64,000 bases of DNA from Planococcus citri (taxonomy: Eukaryota > Arthropoda > Insecta > Hemiptera > Pseudococcidae). The notes beneath the pieces were generated by a model. The model made no database searches. It was given only the letters and a program-made list of their open reading frames with translations, and was not told the origin of the DNA. This document shows positions 14,086-25,830 of the stretch, one piece after another. The stretch lies in assembly GCF_950023065.1 (NCBI RefSeq), contig NC_088681.1:15996001-16060000 (forward strand), in the 5' to 3' direction. Positions within the stretch are counted from its first letter, which is position 1; each line of letters opens with the position of its first letter. Made by a program: the position numbers and the translations under genes.

Positions 14086-16076
14086 AAAAGTATTTGGCAA
14101 CTTTTTGGTAAAAAGACATACTTTTTGACCATTTTGGCAATTTTTGACAATTTTGGCAGTTTTTGACAATTATGTCAGTTCTTGACAATTTTGTCAGTTC
14201 TTGACAATTTTGTCAGTTTCCACAATTTTGTCAGTTTCCACAATTTTGGAATTCTTGGCAAATTTTGACGATAACATTGAAAATTTTTGCAAAAAGCAAA
14301 AATACTTGGCAACTTTTTGGTAAGAAGACATATTTTTTTGACCATTTTGGGCATTTTGGACAATTTTGGCAGTTTTTTTGACAATTTTGGCAGTTTTTTG
14401 ACAATTTTGAAAATTTCTTACAATTTTGGCAATTTTTTGACAATTTTGACAGTTTTTGACAATTTTGGCAATTTTTGGCAAATTTTGAAAATAAATTTGA
14501 CAATTTTTGACAATAAATTTGACAATTTTTGGAAAAGCAAAAGTATTTGGAAACTTTTTGAGAAGACATACTTTCTCACAATTTTGACAATTTTGGCATT
14601 TTTTGACAATTTTGACAGTTCTTGACAATTTTGTCAGTTCTTAACAATTTTGTCAGTTTTTGACAATTTTGGCAATTTTAGGCAAATTTTGACAATAACA
14701 TTGACAATTTTTGCAAAAAGCAAAAGTATTTGGCAACTTTTTGGTAAAAAGACATTTTTTTGACCATTTTGGCAGTTTTAGACAATTTTGGCAGTTTTTG
14801 ACAAGTTTGACAGTTTTTTATAATTTTGTCAGTTTTTGACAATTTTGTCAATTCTTGACAATTTTGACAATTCTTGACAATTTTGGCAATTCTTGACAAT
14901 TTTGTCAGTTTTTGACAATTTTGGCAATTTTTGGCAAATTTTGACAATAACTTTGAATATTTTTGGAAAAAGCAAAAGTATTTGGACACTTTTTGGTATG
15001 AAGACATACTTTCTGACCATTTTGGCAATTTTTGACAATTTTGGCATTTTTTGACAATTTTGACAATTCTTAACAATTTTGTCAGTTTTTGACAATTTTG
15101 GCAAATTTTGGCAAATTTTGTCAATAACATTGACAATTTTTGCAAAAAGCAAAAGTATTTGGCAACTTTTTGGTAAGAAGACATTTTTTTTGACCATTTT
15201 GGCAATTTTAGACAATTTTGGCAGGGTTTTTGACAATTTTGGCCGTTTTTGGGCAATTTTTTGACATTTCTGACCGTTTTTGACAATTGTGGCAATTCTT
15301 GACAAACTTTGACAATAACTTTGACAATTTTTGCAAAAAGCAAAAGTATTTGGAATATTTTTGGTAAGAAGACATACTTTTAGACCATTTTGGCAATTTT
15401 GAACACTTTTGGCAGTTTTTTTTGACAAATTTGCCATTTTTTTGACAATTGTTCCAGTTCTTGACAATTTTTTTCAGTTCTTTACAATTTTGTCAGTTTT
15501 TGACAGTTTTGGCAATTCTTGACAAACTTTGACAATAACTTTGACAATTTTTGCAAAAAGCAAAAGTATTTGGAATATTTTTGGTAAGAAGACATACTTT
15601 TAGACCATTTTGGCAATTTTGGACACTTTTGGCAGTTTTTTATAACAATTTTGTCATTTTTTTGACAATTTTTCCAGTTCTTGACAATTTGTTCAGTTCT
15701 TTACAATTTTGTCAGTTTTTGACAGTTTTGGCAATTCTTGACAAACTTTGACAATAACTTTGACAATGTTTGCAAAAAGCAAAAGTATTTGGAAACTTTT
15801 TGGTAAGAAGACATACTTTTTGACCATTTTGGCAATTTTAGGCAATTCTGGCAGTTTTTTTGACAATTTTGGCAGTTTTTGACAAGTTTGACAGTTCTTT
15901 ATAATTTTGTCAGTTTTTGACAATTTTGGCAATTTTTGGCAAATTTTGACAATAACATTGACAATTTTTGCAAAAAGCTTAGTATTTGGGAACTTTTTGG
16001 TAAGAAGACATACTTTTTGACCATTTTGGCAATTTTAGGCAATTCTGGCAGTTTTTTTTGACAATTTTGGCAGTTT
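14086..16076. repeat. TTTTGACAATTTTGGCA array with a ~175-255 bp higher-order unit
   Basis: Variants of 'ttttgacaattttggcagt' (about 15-19 bp) repeat for about 2 kb. About ten times, at spacings of roughly 175-255 bp, a longer block recurs: 'gcaaaaagcaaaagtatttgg', then 'actttttggtaagaagacatac' and 'gaccattttggcaa'. Long open frames on the minus strand (up to 221 codons of Lys/Cys/Gln/Asn repeats) are by-products of the repeat; several frames are open at once. It resumes at 17134 after an inserted element. Confidence 0.85.
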
Positions 16077-16385
16077 CCCGCGTAGCACAAGCGATTCCAA
16101 AGTCGATGGAATAGACGAGGTCTCTAATCCGTCACTTGTCGACACGACATTTGTAGATGCCAGTGTCGATACATGACGAGTGAGAAGTCGATATCAAAAT
16201 CGACTATCGTCTTCCTTCATTTTTTGTCTCGACATGGTCTCGACATTGATGTCATTTGTTCGAGTGTAAAAAGGCAAATTTTGGTTGAAAATGTGCGAAA
16301 TGTGCCCAAAACTCTTTTTTTGATTCGAGTAAAATTATTCTCAAAAATATTTCACCCTAAAAAAATTTTTTCGAAGAAAAAAACT

Positions 16386-16461
16386 TGCCCTGGGTAGGGA
16401 TCGAACCCAGGTCGCCACTGTACTATTCGCGATCTCTAACCACTAGACCATTGCCGCTGTT
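16386..16461 (-). ncRNA. tRNA-like (SINE-type Pol III promoter) segment inside the TIR element
   Basis: The minus strand carries an A-box-like TGGTCTAGTGG (16440-16450) and a B box GGTTCGATCC (16398-16407), about 33 bp apart as in tRNA genes. A cloverleaf does not close well: the T-arm has only 3-4 pairs and the anticodon loop is oversized. This is a tRNA-derived sequence rather than a working tRNA. Confidence 0.6.
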
Positions 16462-16592
16462 GAATGAAGAGGCCTTAAAAGGATATTCAGTCCATCTTAT
16501 TCTGGACTTAGAAAATTTGTCTTATTATATTATCGACTTAGACATCAACAAATGAGTCGGCAACACTTCGAAATTTCTAAAAATATTTTATA

Positions 16593-16658
16593 GATCTTGT
16601 AATCGACATCAACTTCTTCATAAATATTAACCTGTTGATTGATGTCGATTACAAGATC
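16593..16658. repeat. perfect 20-bp inverted repeat (hairpin)
   Basis: The arms GATCTTGTAATCGACATCAA (16593-16612) and its exact complement (16639-16658) are separated by a 26-bp loop. They lie inside the TIR element. Confidence 0.9.
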
Positions 16659-16689
16659 TACAGAAGTATCTACTCGATGACGACATTTT

Positions 16690-16902
16690 GTAGATACTTT
16701 TGTAGACCCTCTAATCGATATCGAAATTCAGGTCGTCTTGCCGATGCCAAAGTTGATGACAATTATTAGATCGACAAAAGTAACTATACAAGATCAAAAT
16801 TTTGTAGATGATTTTGTCGATCTTATAGTCGACATCAACTTCGGATCGACAAGACGACCTGAATTTCGATATCGATGATGGGTCTACAAAGGTATCTACA
16901 AT
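16690..16902. repeat. imperfect ~50-bp inverted repeat
   Basis: Left arm (about 16690-16740) contains 'cgatatcgaaattcaggtcg'; right arm (about 16850-16902) contains its complement, 'gacctgaatttcgatatcg'. They lie about 110 bp apart within the TIR element. Smaller GTCGAT/ATCGAC palindromic words fill the loop. Confidence 0.8.
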
Positions 16903-17133
16903 ATATCGAAATATTGCACATGACTGTAGATACAAATGTAGACAACAATGACGACCATCAGCATTTTCGTCATAGTTTTTGAAATTTAGTGTCAATTTTT
17001 AATCAATTATCTTAAACGTTATTAGATTAACCCCTTTGTGGATAATATTCTGACTTTTTTCAATCAACAGTCATGTAAAATCATGTCGATACTTTTGTCG
17101 AGGCCACTGACGATCTCGTCAGTGCTACGCGGG

Positions 17134-17460
17134 TTTTGACAAGTTTGACAGTTCTTTATAATTTTGTCAGTTTTTGACAATTTTGTCAATTCTTGACAAT
17201 TTTGGCAATTCTTGACAAATTTTGACAATTTTTGGCAAAAATTTAGAACTATGTGCAGTATTTGACAGAAAGCAAAACTCAACCTTGGAATAAAAGTAAA
17301 ATTTTGTGGCATTTTTTGCCAAAAAGCGAAAAATTTTAGCAATTTTCGGCAAGAAATAAGACTTTTTAACATTTTTGACAAAACTTGAGACTTTTTGATA
17401 TTTTTGATAAACAGACTGAAACTTTTCAAAAGTTTTTAGCAAAGAAGTCAGAAGTGACAA
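17134..17460. repeat. continuation of the TTTTGACAA array
   Basis: The same 'gacaattttgtcagtttttgacaattttg' units resume directly after the TIR element, then decay into a looser 'ggcaaaaa' pattern that can be followed to about 17820. Confidence 0.75.
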
Positions 17461-19470
17461 CAATTTAGGTGTTCGTAAAATGCGAGAATTCGCGTCAATT
17501 TTGAATCTTAAAAAAAGTCGCCAGAAAGGTGGTTTATTTGTTGCAAATTTTTGTCAAAAAAGTGAAACTCATTGGCATTAGGTATATTTGGTTTTAAAAA
17601 AAGATAGGCATTTTAAGAATTCTCGGCGATTTCTGGCAAAAAAAAAACAAGACTTCGGTAACTTTTGAAAAAAAATGAAACATCTTGGGATTTTTTTGCA
17701 AAAAAGTGACCATTTTTCGCAATTTTTTACAAAAAACGACACTTTTTGGCAATTTTGATAATAATCGAGATTTTTTGGCATTTCTGGCAGAAAATAAGAC
17801 TTAAGACAATATTGCACCGAACGAAAGTCGTAAATAATTCAATCTCACATCAGTTGTCATCTGAAAATTTTGCTTGGAATCGCGATTTGTTCGGTATCTG
17901 CAAATAAGTAGGTATCCACAAGAAACTAAAAAAATGAAAAATACGTTCATCTGTACTCGGAGAAGCTCTAGTCAGCTTCTGAGAAAGTTTTTTTTTCAAG
18001 TTCAAACACGTTAAACATTTTTTAAAGGATAGAGCTTTCAATCAGAATGATTCAATTTTCAAAATCACAAACGATATTCTTGTGATGAAGAGTGGAAAAA
18101 CATCGCGATCTCATTGCTCGATAGGATGGTTCTTTAACATGAAATCTAAACCGAAACTAAACGTTCATCTTTCTCACTCCATTCATAAAACTCTGATAAA
18201 AATATCAACTCCATGGCTCATCCTGACATTCTCCTCATCACCAAAATAATGACTCATATACCAGAGCATTGTAGTCACCTAACTTAAAACAGATCAGATA
18301 CCACCGAAAAATTAAAAAAAAAAAAAAAAGGCCCCATCATACTACACGATAGCCGACGAGATGCGACGTTTGACAAGGGGGTACCAATATCAATGATCAT
18401 CTTGACAGGTGAAAATTATTAGCATCTGGTCCTGCGTTCATCGTATAGTACACACACTGAAGATAGGTACGTTGTAATTTTGTTTGGTCTTTGAACTACA
18501 TTCCAAGCTCTATGTTTCAAGATAGCACCACTTTCTCTAATATTCAGATAGATTTTAAATCTTCCCAAGAATGATTTTCTGTTCGGTGGATATTTAATCG
18601 AGTTTTATTGGTCGAAATTGAAATTTATCGGACATTAAGCAAGAATTATGGTACTTGTACCTACTCATCATCATTGAAAATGTAACCTAAGAATGTTGAC
18701 AGTGTGTGTAGTGTGTTGTACCTACATAAAGGTACACGCCAGCCATCAGATTAATAGATTTCGATTTACGAGTCGTTTATGAAAATTAAATAACACTCGT
18801 ACCTATATGTGGGATAGGATTGGATAGGATAGGTTTACGTGTATCGCTTTTAATAAGACAACGTCTCGACTCTAATCATAGGTCTTTTTTTCTTCTTCTT
18901 CTTCTTCACCTATTCGGCACACAGCTAAGGTAATTTTTGCCTTGTTTGAAGCGTTTGTATGTATATACTAGAGAGAAACCTGAACCTCCGAAGCTGCGAG
19001 GGGATATTAAATTTTATTAGCAAGAAATTTTTTCATCTCTGAGTACCACGTTACATGGTCATCATGGTCACTAGATATTATTGATGGATCATTTGAAAAA
19101 AAAAAAAAAATACCTATGTTGTATTTTCTCGTATATACGACGTGTGTAGCCCAGTCTCATAATACACAATAGTTCGTAGGTTTTCAACAAAAACAAACAA
19201 ACTGAGAGCACCCGAAGCCGAAACAAATAAGTAAAAAATTTAACACACTTACACAAATAATGAAAACATTTCTTACCATAACTAGAACGCTAATTCGGAT
19301 AATTTCACTTTTTCGTACGATCCTTATTATAATTTTTTTTTCTACTCGTTGTATAGGTTAGCTATATAGCATTACCATACGAGAAACAAATTCGTTCGTT
19401 TATTCGCACAAAAAAGCAGCGTACGAACGCGCGAACATCTCTCGACAATGGAAAACGAATCATCACTAAT
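17461..19470. other. noncoding sequence, no gene recognised
   Basis: Decayed array remnants run to about 17820, then single-copy-looking AT-rich DNA with an A run (18313-18329), a CTT microsatellite (about 18889-18907) and an A run (19095-19110). No exon recognised. Confidence 0.4.
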
Positions 19471-19574
19471 TAGCACTTATGATCGGTTCAAGTTTTAATT
19501 ATAATTTAGTATACATATCGAGTGAAAGAGAAATTCCAATTCATTTTCATAGACGTTGGTCAAGTTCACATGAG

Positions 19575-19665
19575 TGTAATGTGCGACGCGATGCCACGGC
19601 TGCCGGTCGCGTCGTCCGGCGTCCGCGCCCCCCGCCCCTCCCCCGTCACCGGGCTCTCATAATGG
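19575..19665. promoter_or_regulatory. GC-rich islet, possible promoter/CpG island
   Basis: About 90 bp is strikingly GC- and CpG-rich (many CGCG, CCGGCG and CCCCGCCC words) in otherwise AT-rich DNA. It contains GC-box-like CCCCGCCC. No adjoining exon could be identified, so a promoter role is inference only. Confidence 0.25.
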
Positions 19666-20051
19666 CCAACGTATTCATAACACGCGTCCTGTTCTCGTAT
19701 TATAGTATGTACTACAGGTACACACGACCACCTTCGTCTTCGTCATGTCTACCTAGGTATCTACATGTGTAGGTATATAGAGTCTATTTGGCATGCACAA
19801 AAATTTTAAAGCTGACCATTGTTTCAAATTTTCTCTTTTTTCTTCTTCTACTTCTTCTTCTTCTAGTTAAAATATCGTATACGTACGTATAGTAGAGCTC
19901 TCTGCATCTACATACGTTACGACTCCTTTAATTATTATAAATTCCGAACTAGTATACGACGTGAAAGCGCACATAAGAGTGTACCTACTCTAGGCTCAGG
20001 ATTACTCAGACAACGTAGATAGGTGCTCTATAGCCAAGGATATGGCGATGG

Positions 20052-20255
20052 ATGGATGATGACTTCCTGGACAGTGTGCGAAAGTTCTTTCCCATGGCAC
20101 GTGCCCAAAGCGGACTATATTTCGAATGGTTTCACTGCATGAAGCATGCTTTAGAAGACAGAATGGTCGCGAAAGTGCTAAATCGAGAATTTGTACGACG
20201 TTCGATGAAATTTGCACCGATGCAAGAGAATATATCTTTAGTTTTTTTTTATTAA
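20052..20255 (+). pseudogene. coding-like fragment, unrecognised (possibly transposase-derived)
   Basis: A 67-codon frame has balanced, protein-like composition: an acidic start (M-D-D-D-F-L-D-S-V), then F-F-P-M-A-R-A, then F-E-W-F-H-C-M-K-H and a basic segment. The spacing of an F-P-x-A block followed by an aromatic/His/Cys block is faintly like the MULE transposase core, but the match is weak and no flanking domains are present. It may be a remnant of a mobile element or an isolated exon. Confidence 0.25.
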
Positions 20256-20329
20256 TGAAGATATACCTATTCCAATACGATCTTACTCTGAATATGGAAA
20301 TCATTACCTATTTGTTGGACTTTACCTAT

Positions 20330-20600
20330 TTTGGAAGGTTCTGGGGCCATGGGTGAGGTCAATTTGAAAAACTAAGGCTATATTCGTGTTCAGTGATATC
20401 GAAAACATACTATTTCATGTGTCACACGAATGAAACCATTTTTTTCAACTTTTACCCCCTTTGGGGAGGTGCTGGGGGCCTTAGATGGGGTCCAATCAAA
20501 AATCTGACGTCATATTCGTGTTCAGCGTCACCAAAAACATACTATTCGATATATCACATGCCCCAGATATTTTACGAAAGTTTTTCCCAAATTTGAGGGA
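20330..20600. repeat. two tandem diverged copies of a ~125-bp unit
   Basis: The phrase 'attcgtgttcag' followed by 'aaaacatactatt' and then 'atcaca' or 'gtcaca' occurs twice (about 20382 and 20514). A G/C-run block ('ggggccatggg', 'ctgggggcc') precedes each. Confidence 0.5.
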
Positions 20601-22075
20601 GGGGTGTTTAAAATGACTGTATAAATTAGCTTTGAAGTTTGATTCATAGCAAGTACATTCACGTTTTAATTTTGATATACATCATAAACGAAATCAAAAC
20701 AGAAATAATTTCTGATAAATTCGAGACAAAAGTTTGATAAAACGAATACATAGCCAAAAATTTCGGTTAATGGTTAGAATTACAGTTAAAAATTTGAAAA
20801 TTTCTAATAATTCTCTCGGAGTTTGAAATTTTGAAGTTTAAAAAATTGGAAAACTGGTGACATTTGAATTCAAAATTTAATAATTTTTTCAAGAAACAAT
20901 TCTTTATCATCTCTTATCATTAAAATGTCATTTAAGTAGTTTAATCACTAATGAGTATGATGCAACTATAGTTTCAAATTTTTTGAACTTTCTATTCACG
21001 TTTTTCTATTTTATCTTTTGATCATTTTTTTGATTAAAATTTCAAATTAAGTACTACAAATCACATTGAAAAAAACCTCAGATAAAAAGAAATAAACAAA
21101 CAGCACTTTTCAATTTTTTTTAATTTTTTAACCGGTTTTTTTCTAAATATTTTTTGGTTAAGGTTATGGTTATGGTTTATTTTGATCTCAGAAAACGGTT
21201 ATGGTTATGGTTATGGTTATGGTTAGTGATATTTCAAAAAAAAAGGTTTTTTGGTTACAGTTAATTTTTTTCTGGTTAATTTACCGGTTAATTTGCGGTT
21301 ACGGTTAATGGTTAAAAACTGGTTAACAAGCCTGATTTAGAAGAAGAGAAATAATTACATTCCTATCTTCCTCACCAAGATATACTAAAGGTCGTGAATT
21401 TAATACAAAAGCGATTTCAGCTAAAACCATTTGCATTAATCGTCGTCTTAATACGCCAAGTGGCTAACTCCAAGTTTTGACCAAAATGAGTTATGAGCGT
21501 CATCTGATTTTTATTCACTTAATTCATAAGTTGAAATCTTAAAAACACGCCTGTGCAGGCCCATTTGTCTATTATGTATTTGTGGCTGAAGTCGGGAAAA
21601 TTATCTAACTCTGCCAAAGGATAACGCACTGTGCATTTAGCTACGTGAAACTATTTTATTTTTACGTTACATGAAAATGAGTTATGAACACCATCTGAAA
21701 GGTGAACACTTCATAAATAACTTCCGACATTGAAAATTACCTCAGGTGAATTCATTGGTGTAGTATCCGCGTTTGAAGTTGGGAAAAATATCTAACTCCA
21801 CTTAAAGTGGCTTAAAATATGTCAAGTGAAAAAATTTTTTAGCAACATTTTTTTTTTTTTACTTTAATAAATAACCTTAACTATGTACTTAACACCCATC
21901 AATAGTCGATAACTCTGTTTTTTGCATTTCCTGAACAATTTACAAAAATGGAGTTGGCCACTTTGTGTATTAAGACGACAATTTGTGTGTAAGATAAAAG
22001 TCAGTGTTACAACAAAATGTTTGAAAATAAAATTAATGATGATTTTCATAATTCTAATTTCTAGGACACTCAACT
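20601..22075. repeat. noncoding sequence with a (GGTTAT)n microsatellite
   Basis: AT-rich with no recognisable gene. Between about 21165 and 21325 there is an interrupted array of GGTTAT, GGTTAA and GGTTAC words. At 21480-21800 two diverged copies of 'atgagttatgarc...catctga' lie in tandem. Confidence 0.5.
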
Positions 22076-22084
22076 TCCCCCTCA

Positions 22085-23105
22085 CAAGCTGCTCCAACTC
22101 CAACATTTTCCTCAGAAAGTTGTCTGTACGCCTGTCGAGCCTCTCAAGGTTGTCTATTTGCTTGTCTGACCTCTTAAGGTCATTGATCCATCAATACGGC
22201 TTTCAAAGGTTGTCTATCTGCCTGTCTGGCAAGGTCACTGACTTGTATGTCTGTCTTCTCAATGTCACATGTCATCTTGGCTGGCCACTTAGGGTCATTG
22301 ACCCATCTATCTAGCCTCTAAAGGTTGTCTTTGTCTAATGTCTATCTGCTTGTATGGCCTCTTAAGGTCATTGATCCACTAGTACGGCTTTCAAAGGTCG
22401 TATATCTGCCTGTCTGGCAAGGTCACTGAACTGTATGTCTGTCTTCTTGAGGTCGCCTGTTGTCCTGGCTGGCCTCTTAGGGTCATTGACCCATCTATCT
22501 AGCCTCTCAAGGTTGTCTAATGTCTACATATCTGCTTGTCTGGCCTCTTAAGGCCATTGATCCACAGGTCGTCCATCTGCCGGTATGTTGACTGTTGAGG
22601 TCATTAACCTGATTTTTCTGCTTCTTGAGGTCGTCTATATTCCTGTCTGGCCTCTTAAGGTCAATGACCCGTATGCCTAGCCCATCAAGGTCGTATGTCA
22701 TTTTGTTTCGCCTTCTAAGGTCATTGACCGGTCTATCTAGCCTCTCAAAGGCGCCTGTTGGGCCCCTCGGGATCACTGACCAACAAATCTATACTCTCCA
22801 GGTTGTCCGTGCGCCAGTTTCGCCTCCCAAGGTCGTCTGCCTGCTTTTCTGGTCTTTTAAGGTCGTTGACCCGTGACTGGTTGACCTCTAGTAAGGTCAT
22901 TGTCCCGTTTGTCTGGCCTCCTAAGGTCTCTGACCTACCAGTCCAGCCTCTCATGTCCAATTGTCCATGGTCGTCTGTCCACCTGTCTGAGCTGTCTAAA
23001 GTTGTCTGCGAGCCTGTCTGGCTTCTCAAAGTCGTCTGTCTTCCTGTCTGACCTCATTAAGGTCATTGACCTACCTGTCTGGCTCCTCGAGGTCGTCTGT
23101 CTTTT
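22085..23105. repeat. ~30-bp minisatellite
   Basis: Diverged tandem units of about 30 bp follow the plan 'aaggtcattgacc' + 'cctgtctggcctctc'. On the minus strand the period gives decapeptides of the type D-L-K-R-P-D-R-N-I-D. Frames are open for only 80-100 codons on either strand and units vary freely, so it is called a repeat, not a gene. Confidence 0.75.
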
Positions 23106-23109
23106 TCAT

Positions 23110-24130
23110 AGTTTCGATCGAAGCCATGAGAGCTCCAAAATACAAAATTATTATTTTACGTAGTGGAGTCGACTTCAAAGTTCAAACGTGATGGCAATTG
23201 GAAATTGGAATACATACAACGAGATAAGTACTTAAGTAGGTAAGTGGATACCTTTAATTTTTTCCAATGTATTTACATGAAAATTCAATTTTTTCATGCA
23301 TTTATGTAATTTTAGAATTATTTTGAAAAATTAAAATCTTTGTAAGACTCTACGTTTTGATTTTTCAGCGATCAATACGTACCAACAGGTCCCGATTCTT
23401 CAGTTGAAAAAATGAATGACAACAATGCCAGAGTGATCGAGATGGTCTCTTATGAAATGATTTTTTTTTTTTTTGGAAATGGTACTGGTAAAAGTCAAAT
23501 TAGAAGGCTTCTACCTCGCAAAATATAAAATGAGATGAATTTCTGTAGGTATTTTCTTTCATTCAATTCTGCAAAAGGTAGTCAAGACCAAGCACACTTT
23601 ACCGACACCTAATTTCTTCCAGTAGTATCCCAGTTGTCGTAGGTCAACTAGTCATGTTGGAAGATGGACGTAAACCGTTAACCAAACCAAAATTTTGATA
23701 AGTCAATATATCTAATTCCTCATTCTGATGGTAAAACCAGTCAAGCTGCTGTCTTTGAATACCTATATGTAAAGGTAAGGTACACAACATCAATATACAA
23801 CACTGTACGGATTGTATTTCACACAACGATAAATCATCGTCTATACCTAAACCTATACCATGTCATATGTAGTATAAGACACTGTGGTCGGTGGCTCGAT
23901 GCTCGAAAATGCGGTAATGCGCGATCGCGGCTGCTGGCACGAACACGTTTAGCAGGATTATAGTAATCGCAAGTAATGTGTAAGGTATTTTTTTTCTCAC
24001 TTCTCATCTGTTTCTTGGTCATCTAATTAACAAAAGTGTGGTTTCATCAAGGTACAGTGTATCATGTTGATGCGGTCAATTTATTTGCTCAAGGTACTTT
24101 TTCTAGCTATCAACAGAGCATTCAAAAACA
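23110..24130. other. noncoding sequence, nothing recognised
   Basis: AT-rich, with a T run at 23460-23474 and a small CG-rich spot at about 23890-23950 (GCGCGATCGCGGC). No coding or structural feature supported. Confidence 0.35.
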
Positions 24131-24139
24131 CATCAGCTG

Positions 24140-25830
24140 CAGCTAAAATTTTATGTGCTGATTTTTTTCAAATTTTTAAAAATCCAATTTCGATTGCAGA
24201 TGAAAAAAATCATCAAAATTTCACCACATTGACCTGGAAAGCTGAGATTTTGGTATGTACCCCATTTTTTGAACCCCTAAATTGACTGAAAATGGTTTTG
24301 AACGGTTTTGAGCAGTTCTGGAGCCTCGAGCAGATTTATGAAAGTTGAAATTTCCACACAAAAAATACTCAATAAAGTTGAAAAGCTGAAATTTAGTTTA
24401 TACCTTAATTTCAACATGTTGAGTCGATTGAGGGTCAGGTGGTTCCAAGCCGTTCTGGAGCCTTTAGCCATACTGTGGAAATTCCAGGTATTCAAACAGA
24501 ACCTTAATTTTAGCACATATCTACAGTGGGTTCAAGTCATTTTAGGGTCTCCAGCAACTTTTTGAAAATTCCTAAAGCCTCCAGCAGATTTTTGAAACTA
24601 TAAATTTTTACAAAATTTCATCAAATGGAGATGGAAATCTGAAATTTACTCTACACTCCAATTTTAACACCCTCTGAAAACGACTTCTGGTGGATTTCAA
24701 GTCAGTTTAGAGCATCCAACGACTTCTTTGAAAATTACTGGAGCCTCCAGTAGATTTTTGAAACTTGAAATTTCCCCAAAATATCATCAAACTAAGATGG
24801 AGAGTCGAAATTCATTCTGCAAACTAATTTCAATACGCTACAAAGTTGACTGCTGGTGGATTTCAAGTCGTTTTGGAGCCTCCAGCAACTTTTTGAAAGG
24901 TTGTATGACGTTTTTTTGGAAAATTAACTAAAAGTAGCTGGAAGCTTTAAAACCATTTGAAACCACCATGTAGTCTGCGAAGTAAATTTCAGCTTGCCAA
25001 CTCCATTTGATAAATTAATGTTGAGGAAATTTAAAGTTTCAAAAATCTACTGAAGGCTCCAGTAATTTTCAAAAAAGTCGCTGGAGGCCCTAAAATGACT
25101 TGAACCCACCTGAAGTCGTCTTCAGAGGGTGTTAAAATTGGAGTGTAGAGTAAATTTCAGATTTCCATTCCATCTCCATTTGATGAAATTTTGTAAGAAT
25201 TTACAGTTTCAAAAATCTGCTGGAGGCTTCAGGAATTTTCAAAAAGTCGCTGGAGGATCCAAAACGACTTGAAATTCACCTGCAGTACTTCGTAGCGTAT
25301 TGAAATTAGTTTTTAGAATAAATTTTAGCTTTACAACTTCAATTTGATGGAATTTTGTGGGAATGTCGAGTTTCAAAAATCTGCTGGAGGCTCCAGAACT
25401 GCTCAAAACGGGTTGAAACCGTTTCCAATCGATTTGGCATGTCGAAAATACGGTATATCCCAATTTTCAGCTTTTTTGGTCAATTTTGTAGAATTTTGAT
25501 TTTTTCCCTCATTTTTGGCCTAAATTCGATTTTCAAAAATTCACCAAAAATCGAAAAACGCACTTTAGCACTTGAAATTTTGACAGGTGATAAGTTTTTG
25601 CATGATCTTTCGATCTACCTTTGTAAAGTTTGAAAAAGTTCGTGCAAGTCCTATGTTAAAACGCAAAATCTGCTATTTCGGCTGACCTGTCAATCAAAAT
25701 GGCCGCCATTTTGTAAGTAAGGCCAACTTTTTTTTTGGCAAGTTTGCTTTAAAATGTTCCTTAGGATTTCCCCTTCAAGAAAAAAGTTGTCCCGGAGGAT
25801 CGGCGGGGGGGGGTGCAATTACTCCTATTG
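24140..25830. repeat. foldback-like repeat, near-complete copy
   Basis: A forward module begins at about 24170 ('caaaatttcaccacattgacctgg', then 'gagcagttctggagcc'). Inward units carry ctggagcctccag, and later units are inverted (ctggaggctccag). The inverse terminal module occupies 25340-25830, including 'caccaaaaatcgaaaaacgc', 'aatggccgccattttg' and a terminal 'gtcccggaggatcgg'. The element is therefore organised as a large imperfect palindrome. Confidence 0.75.

Larger units (their letters stand above)
16077..17133. mobile_element. 1057-bp TIR element (MITE-like) inside the TTTTGACAA array
   Basis: The ends are perfect 12-bp inverted repeats, CCCGCGTAGCAC (16077-16088) and GTGCTACGCGGG (17122-17133). 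The same array sequence lies on both sides ('ggcagttt' before, 'ttttgacaag' after), so a 3-bp TTT target duplication is possible. The interior has no transposase frame. It holds two hairpins and a tRNA-like segment, described separately. The superfamily cannot be assigned from these ends. Confidence 0.85.

Noticed and set aside
14194..15467. Long minus-strand open frames (up to 221 codons) of Cys/Lys/Gln/Asn repeats
   Set aside because: Several frames are open together, the translation is a direct echo of the TTTTGACAA units, and no start context, splice signal or domain is present.
16386..16461. Functional tRNA gene
   Set aside because: A and B boxes are good, but the T-arm, anticodon arm and acceptor stem do not pair properly and the segment lies inside a transposable element.
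22507..23029. Open frames in the 30-bp minisatellite, reading D-L-x-R-P-like decapeptides
   Set aside because: They are open because the period is a multiple of three. They are interrupted on both sides, and plus-strand frames are equally open.
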